In this document: piece by piece, positions 7,004 to 13,490 of the stretch
How positions within the stretch are numbered: position 1 is the first letter of the stretch
How the letters are laid out: every line of letters starts with the position of its first letter
DNA from: Fidelibacterota bacterium
GTDB lineage: Bacteria; Fidelibacterota; Fidelibacteria; Fidelibacterales; Fidelibacteraceae
Length of the DNA: 13,490 nucleotides
NCBI GenBank assembly: GCA_023134755.1
Contig: JAGLUM010000016.1
Coordinates: 1 to 13,490, forward strand
Reading direction: 5' to 3'
Made by a program: the position numbers and the translations under genes
Notes under the pieces: generated by a model
What the model saw: only the letters and a program-made list of their open reading frames with translations
Databases searched by the model: none
Told to the model about the DNA's origin: nothing

Positions 7004-9121
7004 TTATTTATCTTTTAATACTTTGCTGATTTCCCTGAACAGCTCTTCCTGGTCAATGGGCTTTGAAATATAGCCTTTACAGCCGAGTTCCAGGAAATGT
7101 TCCTTTTCATTTCGCATCGCATAGGCGGTTTGTGCGATAATTTTGGTCTTATATCCTTTTGCCTTGATTTCTTCCAGACAGGCATATCCGTCTTTTTTAG
7201 GCAAATTAATATCAAGCAACAGGATATCCGAATTGTGATCTTTAAGCATATCCATGAGTTTTTCACCGTCTTCTGCATATGAAATCTCCGCATTAACATC
7301 ACGGAGAAATTCTTTTAGAAGATAAAAAGATGCCATATCATCCTCGGCAATGAGAATATGTTTTCCTGAAAAATCGGGCATAACTGTTTTATTTCCGACA
7401 GAAATTTCCGCCGGTTTATCTGCTTCGTCAAGGGGAATGGAAAAATAGAAAATGCTGCCTTTGTCCGGATTGGGTTCAAACCAGATCTTGCCTCCGAGAA
7501 GCTCTACAATTCCTTTTGAGATACTTAACCCCAGTCCGGTTCCCTGGCGATAATGATCCTCTTCCACTTGGCGAAAGCGTTCAAATATCATGTCATATTT
7601 TTCTTCGGGAATGCCAGGGCCCGTATCTTTGACACAAGCAATTAAAATGGGGCCGTTCATATTTTCGGTGATGGTACAACCAAGTTTGATAGTTCCTTTA
7701 GGAGTATATTTTATCGCGTTATCCAGTAAATTATTTATTATTTGCTGCAGGCGATGTTGGTCTATATTAACCCATAGTGACATGTGGGCTTCCGGAAATG
7801 ATAATAGCAGCTTCAGTTCTGATTTTTCATTTAAAAGAGGGCTGTTGTTATATGCCTTTATGCTTTGAATAAAGATATCGTACAGTTTGCAGGGATTCGG
7901 ATTAATTGCCAGCTGATGTGCTTCCAGTTTCGAAATATCAATAATATCATTGATAATTTGCAACAGGCTGCTCCCGGCAGTGCGGATCATGTGGAGAAAT
8001 TTCTTTCGCTCGCTGTCCGAGAGTTCATTTTTGCCAAGTAAATTCGAAAAACCTATGATTGCGTTCATGGGTGTGCGGATCTCATGGCTCATATTTGCCA
8101 AAAATATTGATTTCAAGCGATTACTTTCTTCCGCTTTCTCTTTTGCAATTATCAGTTGCCGTTCCGTTTCTTTTAATGCCGTAACATCATCAATGAAATT
8201 CAATGTAGCAGGTTTATTTTCCCATTCTATTACCACAGAATTAATTTTTACCCACTTAACGGTATCCGTACCAACCATAACCCGGAAGGAATAGTTCGTA
8301 GGCGTCTTCTTTCCGCTGATACGGCTTTTATAGCGTTTCATTACAAATTCCCGATCCTCAGGATGAACAAAATCAATAAAGGGGCGGCGTTTAATTTTCT
8401 CTTCCGAAGTTTTCAGCATCTCCACAATTTTTTTGTTAGCAAAGCGAATATATCCATCTTGGGTAACCAGAATTCCTTCCCCGGCGGTTTCCACCAGTAT
8501 CCGGTATTTTTCTTCGCTTTCTTCTTTGTCTTTCTGAATCTGCCATACAGACCAGCGCTTCAGCATAAGTAACCCCAGCAACATAGTACCAGGAGTGTAA
8601 ATAATAAGCAAGGTGAGCCAAATGGATTGCAGGGTTGTTGCAATACTTTCTTTGGGTAAAAGCAGGGTGCAGAGCATCATAACAAGGTGTACTGCCAAGC
8701 CAAGTAAAAGTAAATTAATAATGGGTTTTTTAATTTTTTTAGGCGGGAAAAAACGACGCCATAACAGTCCGATAATTCCCGAAGAAAAAATCACTGCAAT
8801 ACCCATCCACATACCGGCACCACCCATATAGATGCGGTAGGTGGCGGTTATTATCATGGCGATCAGGGTGGGTATTCCGCCAAAAAACAAACCTGAAATG
8901 GCAAGCATAATTGAGCGCGTATCAAAGACAATGCCCGGACTGAGAGTCCAGGGAGTGAACATCAGGAAAATACCAATGAGGCCGAGCATAAACCCGGTCA
9001 GAATTTTCCCCGGGGTCGTTCTGATATCTTCATTTTTTGCCCATAAATAATCGTAAACCATGCTAAATGCCAGTAAAACAGCAATATTCTGTATTAAGCC
9101 AATAAAAATTGATTTTTCCAC
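7004..9121 (-). CDS. Hybrid sensor histidine kinase (5TM-LYT, PAS, HisKA, HATPase, REC)
   Basis: A 705-residue inner-membrane kinase. Residues 1-190 form five or six hydrophobic segments with the 5TM-LYT pattern seen in LytS/BtsS-type sensors (DTRSIMLAISGLFFGGIPTL, then YRIYMGG). A PAS domain covers about 203-320. HisKA has the phospho-acceptor H346 in SHEIRTPMNAIIGF. The ATPase has the N box NNLLDNAIKY (463-472), D box DTGPGI (499-504) and G box GTGLGLSISKG (527-537). The receiver (about 587-703) has acidic E593/D594/D595, phospho-acceptor D637, T665 and K687, so all key residues are present. There is no DNA-binding output and no partner regulator nearby, so it signals through a distant protein. 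The start is GTG at 9121 with GGGAAG upstream. It leads the operon with the 95-residue protein and the oxidoreductase. Confidence 0.94.
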   Translation of the reverse strand: MEKSIFIGLIQNIAVLLAFSMVYDYLWAKNEDIRTTPGKILTGFMLGLIGIFLMFTPWTLSPGIVFDTRSIMLAISGLFFGGIPTLIAMIITATYRIYMGGAGMWMGIAVIFSSGIIGLLWRRFFPPKKIKKPIINLLLLGLAVHLVMMLCTLLLPKESIATTLQSIWLTLLIIYTPGTMLLGLLMLKRWSVWQIQKDKEESEEKYRILVETAGEGILVTQDGYIRFANKKIVEMLKTSEEKIKRRPFIDFVHPEDREFVMKRYKSRISGKKTPTNYSFRVMVGTDTVKWVKINSVVIEWENKPATLNFIDDVTALKETERQLIIAKEKAEESNRLKSIFLANMSHEIRTPMNAIIGFSNLLGKNELSDSERKKFLHMIRTAGSSLLQIINDIIDISKLEAHQLAINPNPCKLYDIFIQSIKAYNNSPLLNEKSELKLLLSFPEAHMSLWVNIDQHRLQQIINNLLDNAIKYTPKGTIKLGCTITENMNGPILIACVKDTGPGIPEEKYDMIFERFRQVEEDHYRQGTGLGLSISKGIVELLGGKIWFEPNPDKGSIFYFSIPLDEADKPAEISVGNKTVMPDFSGKHILIAEDDMASFYLLKEFLRDVNAEISYAEDGEKLMDMLKDHNSDILLLDINLPKKDGYACLEEIKAKGYKTKIIAQTAYAMRNEKEHFLELGCKGYISKPIDQEELFREISKVLKDK

Positions 9122-9148
9122 GCTTTATCTTCCCATTCCTATATACTA

Positions 9149-9170
9149 TTTTATTGACAAATCAATAAAA
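9149..9170. promoter_or_regulatory. Perfect 9-bp inverted repeat upstream of the histidine kinase
   Basis: TTTTATTGA, a CAAA spacer, then TCAATAAAA, with no mismatches. It lies 28 nt before the kinase GTG start, in the divergent intergenic region. It could be a protein-binding operator (core TTGA-N4-TCAA) or a weak hairpin in the kinase leader RNA. Arm composition is AT-rich, so chance is not excluded. Confidence 0.4.
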
Positions 9171-9261
9171 ATCAAAGGACTATATTGTATCACCTTCCAT
9201 AAGATAACAACTACAAGATGATATTTTATTGGTTCTCGTTTTTTAAATTAATTTCGGGAAA

Positions 9262-9291
9262 TTGACATATATTTATTTTTATCCTTTTAAT
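9262..9291 (+). promoter_or_regulatory. Candidate sigma70-like promoter for the plus-strand operon
   Basis: TTGACA at 9262-9267, an 18-nt spacer, then TTTAAT at 9286-9291 (five of six bases match TATAAT). This would start transcription near 9298 and leave a leader of about 70 nt before the ATG at 9370. A small stem (CCTTG, 5-nt loop, CAAGG at 9315-9329) lies in that leader. The rest of the 248-bp divergent gap shows no gene. FCB sigma factors can prefer other boxes, so this is a candidate only. Confidence 0.45.
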
Positions 9292-9359
9292 GGACATACA
9301 ATTTTGCAATCTCACCTTGCAACTCAAGGGATTTTCTTGTAAAATTTGGTGCTAAGCGC

Positions 9360-9366
9360 GGGGAAG
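9360..9366 (+). promoter_or_regulatory. Ribosome-binding site choosing the ATG at 9370
   Basis: GGGGAAG ends 3 nt before the ATG, with the GGGG core 6 nt away. The alternative in-frame TTG at 9346 lacks a comparable site and would add eight residues unlike a membrane-protein N-terminus. Confidence 0.6.
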
Positions 9367-9369
9367 ACT

Positions 9370-10911
9370 ATGGATTTTTTATTTCATTCAGATTGGGGAC
9401 TGTTTATTGTTTTTACAGTCGGTATTCTTGTTATACTGGGTATTGCCGATATACTGTTTAATCTGCTCAAGATCCACGTGCACCATACACGTCGTTTTGT
9501 GCATATTCTCGTCGGTTGTCTGGTTTGTGCTGCTCCTTTCATTTTTGAATCCCGTATTCCGGTATTGCTTGTTGCCGTATTGTTTATTGTGCTGAATATT
9601 CTTGCAATGAAATTCAAACTGATAAAAAGTATTCATGAAACAGACCGAATTTCATACGGGACTGTTTTTTTCCCGATATCATTTTTTATTCTGGTTTTTT
9701 GGTTTTGGGATAAGGACCCGGCAATCTTATTAACTGCTATGTTAATCATGGCTTTTGCTGATCCGATCGCTAGCTGGGTGGGAGAATCGCGAAAAAAACC
9801 GCTTTTATTTTCTATCTTAACTGATAAAAAATCACTGCAAGGAAGTACGGCTATGTTTATTACCGCATTTATTGTGGCAGTATTCAGTATGAAGGGCTTC
9901 CGCGGTGTTTTTGATGATCCTATTACCTGGCAAACCGCATTGCTTTTTGGATTTTTTACGGCGGTGTATTCAGCCGGTGCGGAAACTATCTCTCACAGAG
10001 GAACAGATAATTTAATGGTGCCTCTTGGAGCGGGTATTATATTGGATGGACTATATCACGGTACGCCAGAACTTCAATTACAGTTGATGCTATGGATGGG
10101 TATAACCACTATTATCGCATATTTGGCATATAAAACACGTTCCTTGAGTTTATCGGGCGCGATGGGTGCATGGCTGTTGGGTACGGTAGTATTTGGCTTA
10201 GGTGGACCCGAATGGATGATACCGGTTTTGATCTTTTTTCTTTTTTCAACTGTCCTGTCAAAAATGGGGAAAAAACATAAAAAGAAACTGGAAACCGTCT
10301 TTGAAAAAACCGGCCGGCGTGATATTTATCAGGTCTTTGCCAATGGCGGCATTGCAATGATCGCAACCATGGCGTGGCATTTCTTTTCGCCGGTATATCC
10401 CAATAGTGAAGTCTTTTGGTATATGATATTTATTTCTGCAATTGCCGCAGCAACCGCGGATACCTGGGGTACAGAGATCGGTGCCTTCAGCAAGCGTGAC
10501 CCCATCAGCATAAAAACATGGAAACAGGTTCCTGCCGGCACTTCCGGCGGACTTACTCTGATCGGCACTGCGGGTACGGTCGTCGGGTCGTTTTTGATCG
10601 CCATTATCGGTAAGTTTTCATTACAGTATTTCGCGGGGCTGGAACTTTCTATGAATCTGGTATGGATGATAACTGCTGCAGGATTTATCGGCGCATTGGT
10701 AGATTCATATCTTGGCGCAAGCGTGCAGGCGCAATTTCAATGTCCGACCTGTAAAAAGATCACCGAAAAAGAACATCACTGCGGAAATGATAATATTCCC
10801 ATGGTACGTGGATACCGTCTGATAAACAATGATATGGTTAATTTATGTAATACAATAATCAGTGGGTTGCTGGGTGGGCTGTTGTATTTCGTTTTTATTA
10901 ATATGGGGTAA
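9370..10911 (+). CDS. Fused phytol/dolichol-kinase-like and DUF92 membrane protein
   Basis: A 513-residue polytopic membrane protein made of two family-size halves. Residues about 1-240 resemble the CTP-dependent phytol/dolichol kinase group: RRFVHI (41-46), GTVFFP (97-102), ADPIASWVG (130-138), DKKSLQGSTAMF (152-163) and HRGTDNLMVPLGAG (209-222). Residues about 258-513 are DUF92: SGAMGAWLLGTVVFGLGG (262-279), QVFANGG (321-327), ADTWGTEIGAFSKRDP (363-378), VPAGTSGGLTLIGT (387-400), then DSYLGASVQAQF and a CPTC...HHCG cysteine-histidine cluster (458-472). In plants VTE5 and VTE6 of these families phosphorylate phytol and then phytyl phosphate, so the fusion may salvage a prenyl alcohol to its diphosphate. 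The ATG at 9370 with GGGGAAG just before is preferred over TTG at 9346. First gene of the plus operon, 2 nt before the next. Confidence 0.85.
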   Translation: MDFLFHSDWGLFIVFTVGILVILGIADILFNLLKIHVHHTRRFVHILVGCLVCAAPFIFESRIPVLLVAVLFIVLNILAMKFKLIKSIHETDRISYGTVFFPISFFILVFWFWDKDPAILLTAMLIMAFADPIASWVGESRKKPLLFSILTDKKSLQGSTAMFITAFIVAVFSMKGFRGVFDDPITWQTALLFGFFTAVYSAGAETISHRGTDNLMVPLGAGIILDGLYHGTPELQLQLMLWMGITTIIAYLAYKTRSLSLSGAMGAWLLGTVVFGLGGPEWMIPVLIFFLFSTVLSKMGKKHKKKLETVFEKTGRRDIYQVFANGGIAMIATMAWHFFSPVYPNSEVFWYMIFISAIAAATADTWGTEIGAFSKRDPISIKTWKQVPAGTSGGLTLIGTAGTVVGSFLIAIIGKFSLQYFAGLELSMNLVWMITAAGFIGALVDSYLGASVQAQFQCPTCKKITEKEHHCGNDNIPMVRGYRLINNDMVNLCNTIISGLLGGLLYFVFINMG

Positions 10912-10913
10912 TA

Positions 10914-11711
10914 ATGAAAAAAATTATAAAAACACCCTTCGCAAATATGTATGAAAATGCTGCATTTTCATCCCAGCTCGTGACCCAGGGTGTGATGTGG
11001 GAAATTGCCGATGTATTAGAGACAAAAGGTGACTGGATAAAGTTGCGTTTACCGGACGGCTATGAGGCCTGGTCGCAGAATTTTTCAACACTGAACTTGA
11101 CACCGGAATTTGAAACAATGATTAAATCTTTACCTCGTGTAATAATCCATATTCCATTCCTTCCTATTTATGCAAACCCAAAAATGAAAGGCTGCCGGAA
11201 TGCGGTTGCTGCACTTGCTGCGTCTTTTCCCTATCTAAAACATGAAAATGATGTATATGAAATTCTCATGCCAAACGGACAACATGGATATATTCAACAG
11301 GCTGTACTGCCGGTAACATCTCCCCGTGATATTATTCTGTATGTTGCCGATCAATTGTTGGGTACTTCCTATTTCTGGGGAGGAAAAACCGAGAACGGGT
11401 GCGATTGTTCCGGCATCACGCAAATGTGTTTTTCCATCGCAGGCCTTTCCCTGCCGAGAGATGCAAGTCAACAGATCAAGATATTGAAAAGTAATCCGGT
11501 TGATGTGAATAAAGCAAAACCGGGAGATTTGGCATTTTTCCAAAACGAAAAAGGCAGTATTACTCATGTTGCTATCATGCGTAAGGCTCTCGAATATATT
11601 CATTCTTCGGGAGAGGTAAAGCTGAACAGTTTTAATCTAAACGCGGCACATTATTTAAAAAAATTAGATAACATGCTTGAGGGTGTGTATTCTATTGAAA
11701 CAATATTATAA
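10914..11711 (+). CDS. NlpC/P60 peptidase with two SH3-like domains (YkfC type)
   Basis: A 265-residue protein. Two SH3b-like segments lie at about 4-60 and 75-135, followed by the NlpC/P60 catalytic domain (about 138-265). The catalytic cysteine is C165 in GCDCSG, with H218 in ITHVAI and H230 in YIHSSG; all three expected residues are there. The N-terminus has no signal peptide or lipobox, and the layout matches cytoplasmic gamma-D-glutamyl-L-diamino-acid endopeptidases such as YkfC and B. sphaericus DPP VI. These cut imported murein peptides for recycling. A role in wall-peptide recycling is therefore inferred, not an external hydrolase. It begins 2 nt after the DUF92 gene and ends 9 nt before trpS, so it belongs to one transcript. 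Confidence 0.9.
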   Translation: MKKIIKTPFANMYENAAFSSQLVTQGVMWEIADVLETKGDWIKLRLPDGYEAWSQNFSTLNLTPEFETMIKSLPRVIIHIPFLPIYANPKMKGCRNAVAALAASFPYLKHENDVYEILMPNGQHGYIQQAVLPVTSPRDIILYVADQLLGTSYFWGGKTENGCDCSGITQMCFSIAGLSLPRDASQQIKILKSNPVDVNKAKPGDLAFFQNEKGSITHVAIMRKALEYIHSSGEVKLNSFNLNAAHYLKKLDNMLEGVYSIETIL

Positions 11712-11720
11712 GAGGATAAT

Positions 11721-12695
11721 ATGGCAGTAAAACGAATTTTATCGGGCATGCGTCCCACCGGAAAACTTCATATCGGACACTATGTGGGTGCTCTGGAAAG
11801 CTGGGTATCTTTACAGGGTGAATATGAAAATTATCATCTTGTTGCCGATTATCATGTGTTGACTACACAGCTGGAAACTGAATCAATGTTATCCAATACA
11901 ATAGATATGATCAAAGACTGGGTCGCCGCAGGTATCGATCCTGAAAAAAGTCCTATTTTTCGCCAGTCTCAGATCAAAGAACACGCGGAATTATATTTAT
12001 TATTCTCCATGCTGATCACCAAGGAACGCCTGGAACGTAATCCCTCTCTGAAAGAACAGATACGGGACTTGAATCTGCCCAGTGTTATTTATGGACATCT
12101 CGGTTATCCGGTGTTACAGGCTGCGGATATTTTACTCTACCGTGCTATTGTTGTACCGGTGGGCGAAGACCAGGTATCACATATTGAAATTACCCGGGAA
12201 ATTGCTCGTAAATTCAATAAAACTTATGGTAATGTTTTTCCGGAACCAGCGACAAAGCTGACCCATTTTTCACGTCTGCCCGGATTGGACGGCAAAGCCA
12301 AAATGTCAAAATCACTTGGCAACACTGTTTTTCTCTCTGATTCCCCGGAAGCAATTTGGCAGGCTGTACGTAAGGCGGTTACCGATACACAAAAAATCCG
12401 CCGAAACGACCCAGGCCGTCCGGACGTATGTACTATTTTCACTTATCATAATGTTTTTAACAGCATGGAAATCGACGTAATCCGCAGAGATTGTGAGTCG
12501 GGTGCATTGGGCTGTGTAGATTGTAAAAAGAATTGTGCTGCTAAAATCGCAAGCTTTTTTGAAGCACATCGTGAAAAACGTGAAAGCCTCAGCGATGACA
12601 TGATTATGGATATTCTCGTGGACGGTGAAACCCGTGCCCGCATCCTTGCACGGGAAACCATGGCCTTAGTGCATGATGCAATGAAATTGGGATAA
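11721..12695 (+). CDS. trpS: Tryptophanyl-tRNA synthetase with a cysteine pattern for a [4Fe-4S] cluster
   Basis: A 324-residue class I synthetase that charges tRNA-Trp with tryptophan using ATP. The start is SGMRPTGKLHIGHYVGAL with the HIGH motif at 17-20, and KMSKS is at 194-198. Length is normal for bacterial TrpRS. In the anticodon-side region C237, C258, C265 and C268 form C-x20-C-x6-C-x2-C, in the segment ending GCVDCKKNC. Thermotoga maritima TrpRS binds a [4Fe-4S] cluster through C-x22-C-x6-C-x2-C, so this protein probably does too, with a two-residue shorter first spacer. The ATG has AGAGGAT just upstream and lies 9 nt after the NlpC/P60 stop. It is the last gene of the plus-strand operon. 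Confidence 0.96.
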   Translation: MAVKRILSGMRPTGKLHIGHYVGALESWVSLQGEYENYHLVADYHVLTTQLETESMLSNTIDMIKDWVAAGIDPEKSPIFRQSQIKEHAELYLLFSMLITKERLERNPSLKEQIRDLNLPSVIYGHLGYPVLQAADILLYRAIVVPVGEDQVSHIEITREIARKFNKTYGNVFPEPATKLTHFSRLPGLDGKAKMSKSLGNTVFLSDSPEAIWQAVRKAVTDTQKIRRNDPGRPDVCTIFTYHNVFNSMEIDVIRRDCESGALGCVDCKKNCAAKIASFFEAHREKRESLSDDMIMDILVDGETRARILARETMALVHDAMKLG

Positions 12696-12701
12696 ATGAC
12701 G

Positions 12702-12726
12702 GGATTATTTTTCGACAGGATAATCC
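12702..12726 (+). other. Stem-loop just after trpS
   Basis: GGATTAT (12702-12708) pairs perfectly with ATAATCC (12720-12726) across an 11-nt loop, starting 6 nt after the trpS stop. No T-run follows, so it is not a classic intrinsic terminator. It may protect the mRNA 3' end or be part of the adjacent repeat-like element. Confidence 0.4.
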
Positions 12727-12728
12727 GA

Positions 12729-12757
12729 CTACGCCAAGGCTACGCCGGGCAGGCAAG
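12729..12757. repeat. GC-rich repeat-like element in the trpS 3' intergenic region
   Basis: CTACGCC occurs twice, at 12729-12735 and 12740-12746, at an 11-nt period, followed by GGGCAGGCAAG. The block contains short self-complementary pieces such as GCCAAGGC. It is clearly richer in G and C than the AT-rich flanks. Similar 'ctacgccaaggctacg...gggcaggc' runs are familiar as dispersed intergenic repeats in several environmental bacterial genomes. Copy number in this genome cannot be seen from the window. Confidence 0.4.
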
Positions 12758-12836
12758 ATATACGGGATAAACAAAAGAAAAATCTTCCGGCTGATAAGCA
12801 AGTTCGGAGTGGCAATTTTGTTTTTCATTTATTAAA

Positions 12837-12860
12837 AGGGGTTCAAATTATTGAACCCTT
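12837..12860. terminator. Hairpin between converging genes, candidate bidirectional terminator
   Basis: GGGTTCAA (12839-12846), loop ATTA, TTGAACCC (12851-12858), extended by a G-T and an A-T pair to about 10 bp. On the minus strand the stem is followed by CTTTTAATAAAT, a moderate T-rich tail fitting an end for the secreted-protein gene, 18 nt past its stop. On the plus strand a TTTTT run comes only about 10 nt later, so it would be a weaker end for trpS. Confidence 0.6.
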
Positions 12861-12878
12861 ACTCATGACTTTTTAATT

Positions 12879-13490
12879 TTATTTCATCAAGATCATTTTA
12901 TGTGCTTTTACATAATTTCCTGCTGATATGCGATAAAAATACAGACCGCTGGGAAGGCCGGATGCATCCCATGTTACACGATAATATCCCGCGGATTGGT
13001 TTACATTAACCAAACTTGTCAGTTTCCTGCCCGATGCAGTATAGATATCCAGGTGCACATCGCATACTTCCGGTAATTGATAGCTGATAATTGTTGTGGG
13101 ATTAAAAGGGTTGGGGTAATTTTGTTCACAGTGAAATTTCTGAGGCAGCATATTATTTATAGCAGTTTCACTGACCCAGATATCCATGCGATGAGAAACC
13201 GTATCGCCTTCATTGTCTGTAGCAATAAATGTCACCGTTTCCACTCCGAGATAGTCACTTCCGGGTTGAATATCAATAATTGAATCGTTGCGTGCAGTAA
13301 TGTTCAATTGTGCGCTGTTTCCTTCCCATGAAAATGTTAAGGGATCTTCATTGGGATCTGAAAACAATGACCACAAGTTGAATTCGGTTACTGTATTCTT
13401 TCGTATATCCAGAGTATCCTGTTCACTAACAACGACCGGAGCGTCGTTTATCACGGTAATATAATTGTCTTTTATACAATATGATTGCGT
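12879..13490 (-). CDS. Secreted protein, C-terminal part: cadherin/Ig-like domain plus T9SS-like sorting domain (cut by window edge)
   Basis: The frame is open from the right edge to the stop at 12879, giving 203 residues; the GTG at 13454 is an internal codon, not a likely start. The visible part begins inside a repeat (DNYITVINDAPVVV), a common junction between cadherin-like repeats in bacterial adhesins. One such domain follows (about residues 16-105), containing SDPNEDPLTFSW and a later DNEGD. From about 115 the sequence EQNYPNPFNPTTIISYQLPE and a beta-rich module ending YVKAHKMILMK form the type A C-terminal sorting domain used for export and surface attachment by the type IX secretion system or its relatives. 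The main functional domains lie beyond the window, so the activity is unknown. It converges on trpS across a hairpin. Confidence 0.88.
   Translation of the reverse strand, partial: TQSYCIKDNYITVINDAPVVVSEQDTLDIRKNTVTEFNLWSLFSDPNEDPLTFSWEGNSAQLNITARNDSIIDIQPGSDYLGVETVTFIATDNEGDTVSHRMDIWVSETAINNMLPQKFHCEQNYPNPFNPTTIISYQLPEVCDVHLDIYTASGRKLTSLVNVNQSAGYYRVTWDASGLPSGLYFYRISAGNYVKAHKMILMK

Noticed and set aside
9154..9186. TTGACA at 9154 with TATATT at 9181 as a plus-strand promoter
   Set aside because: The spacer is 21 nt, too long for a sigma70-type promoter, and the TTGACA is part of the inverted repeat. The pair at 9262-9291 is better.

Overview
The window looks like chromosomal DNA from a bacterium of the FCB superphylum (Calditrichota, KSB1, Marinimicrobia, Ignavibacteria and relatives). 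The best evidence is the partial gene at the right edge. It ends in a 'QNYPNPFNPTT...' type IX-like sorting domain preceded by a cadherin/Ig-like domain, a hallmark of those lineages. Base composition is moderately AT-rich by eye. Most genes have good Shine-Dalgarno sites. I see no rRNA, tRNA, CRISPR array, insertion sequence or phage gene. Phylum-level placement is inference.

Left part, minus strand (1-2517), read right to left: dtd (D-aminoacyl-tRNA deacylase), a stand-alone cobalamin-binding mutase subunit, a RadC-family JAMM protein, a TPR protein, and the start of an Xaa-Pro peptidase-like M24 gene that runs off the left edge. Spacings are 13, 17, 4 and -1 nt, so this is one operon of housekeeping and repair functions.

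Centre-left, minus strand (2608-4651): an isoprenylcysteine-methyltransferase-like membrane protein, an MBL-fold hydrolase and a DUF89 damage-control phosphatase. They are joined by two ATGA overlaps and form a tight three-gene cassette. Next comes a monocistronic ZIP metal transporter (4770-5582) with an 18-bp palindrome just upstream that looks like a metalloregulator operator.

Centre, minus strand (5696-9121): a hybrid histidine kinase with a 5TM-LYT sensor, a PAS domain and a C-terminal receiver, then a 95-residue two-helix membrane protein and a Gfo/Idh/MocA oxidoreductase, with gaps of 18 and 9 nt.

Right, plus strand (9370-12695): a divergent operon starting from a possible sigma70-like promoter. 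It holds a fusion of a phytol/dolichol-kinase-like domain with a DUF92 (phytyl-phosphate-kinase-like) domain, a cytoplasmic NlpC/P60 peptidase of the YkfC type, and trpS with a four-cysteine pattern that suggests an iron-sulfur cluster. It converges on the secreted-protein gene. The 183-bp gap between them holds two hairpins and a GC-rich repeat-like element.

Nothing here is clearly a new defence or mobile system. The best leads are the fused isoprenoid-kinase gene, the overlapping methyltransferase/MBL/DUF89 cassette, the palindrome before the ZIP gene and the predicted Fe-S TrpRS.
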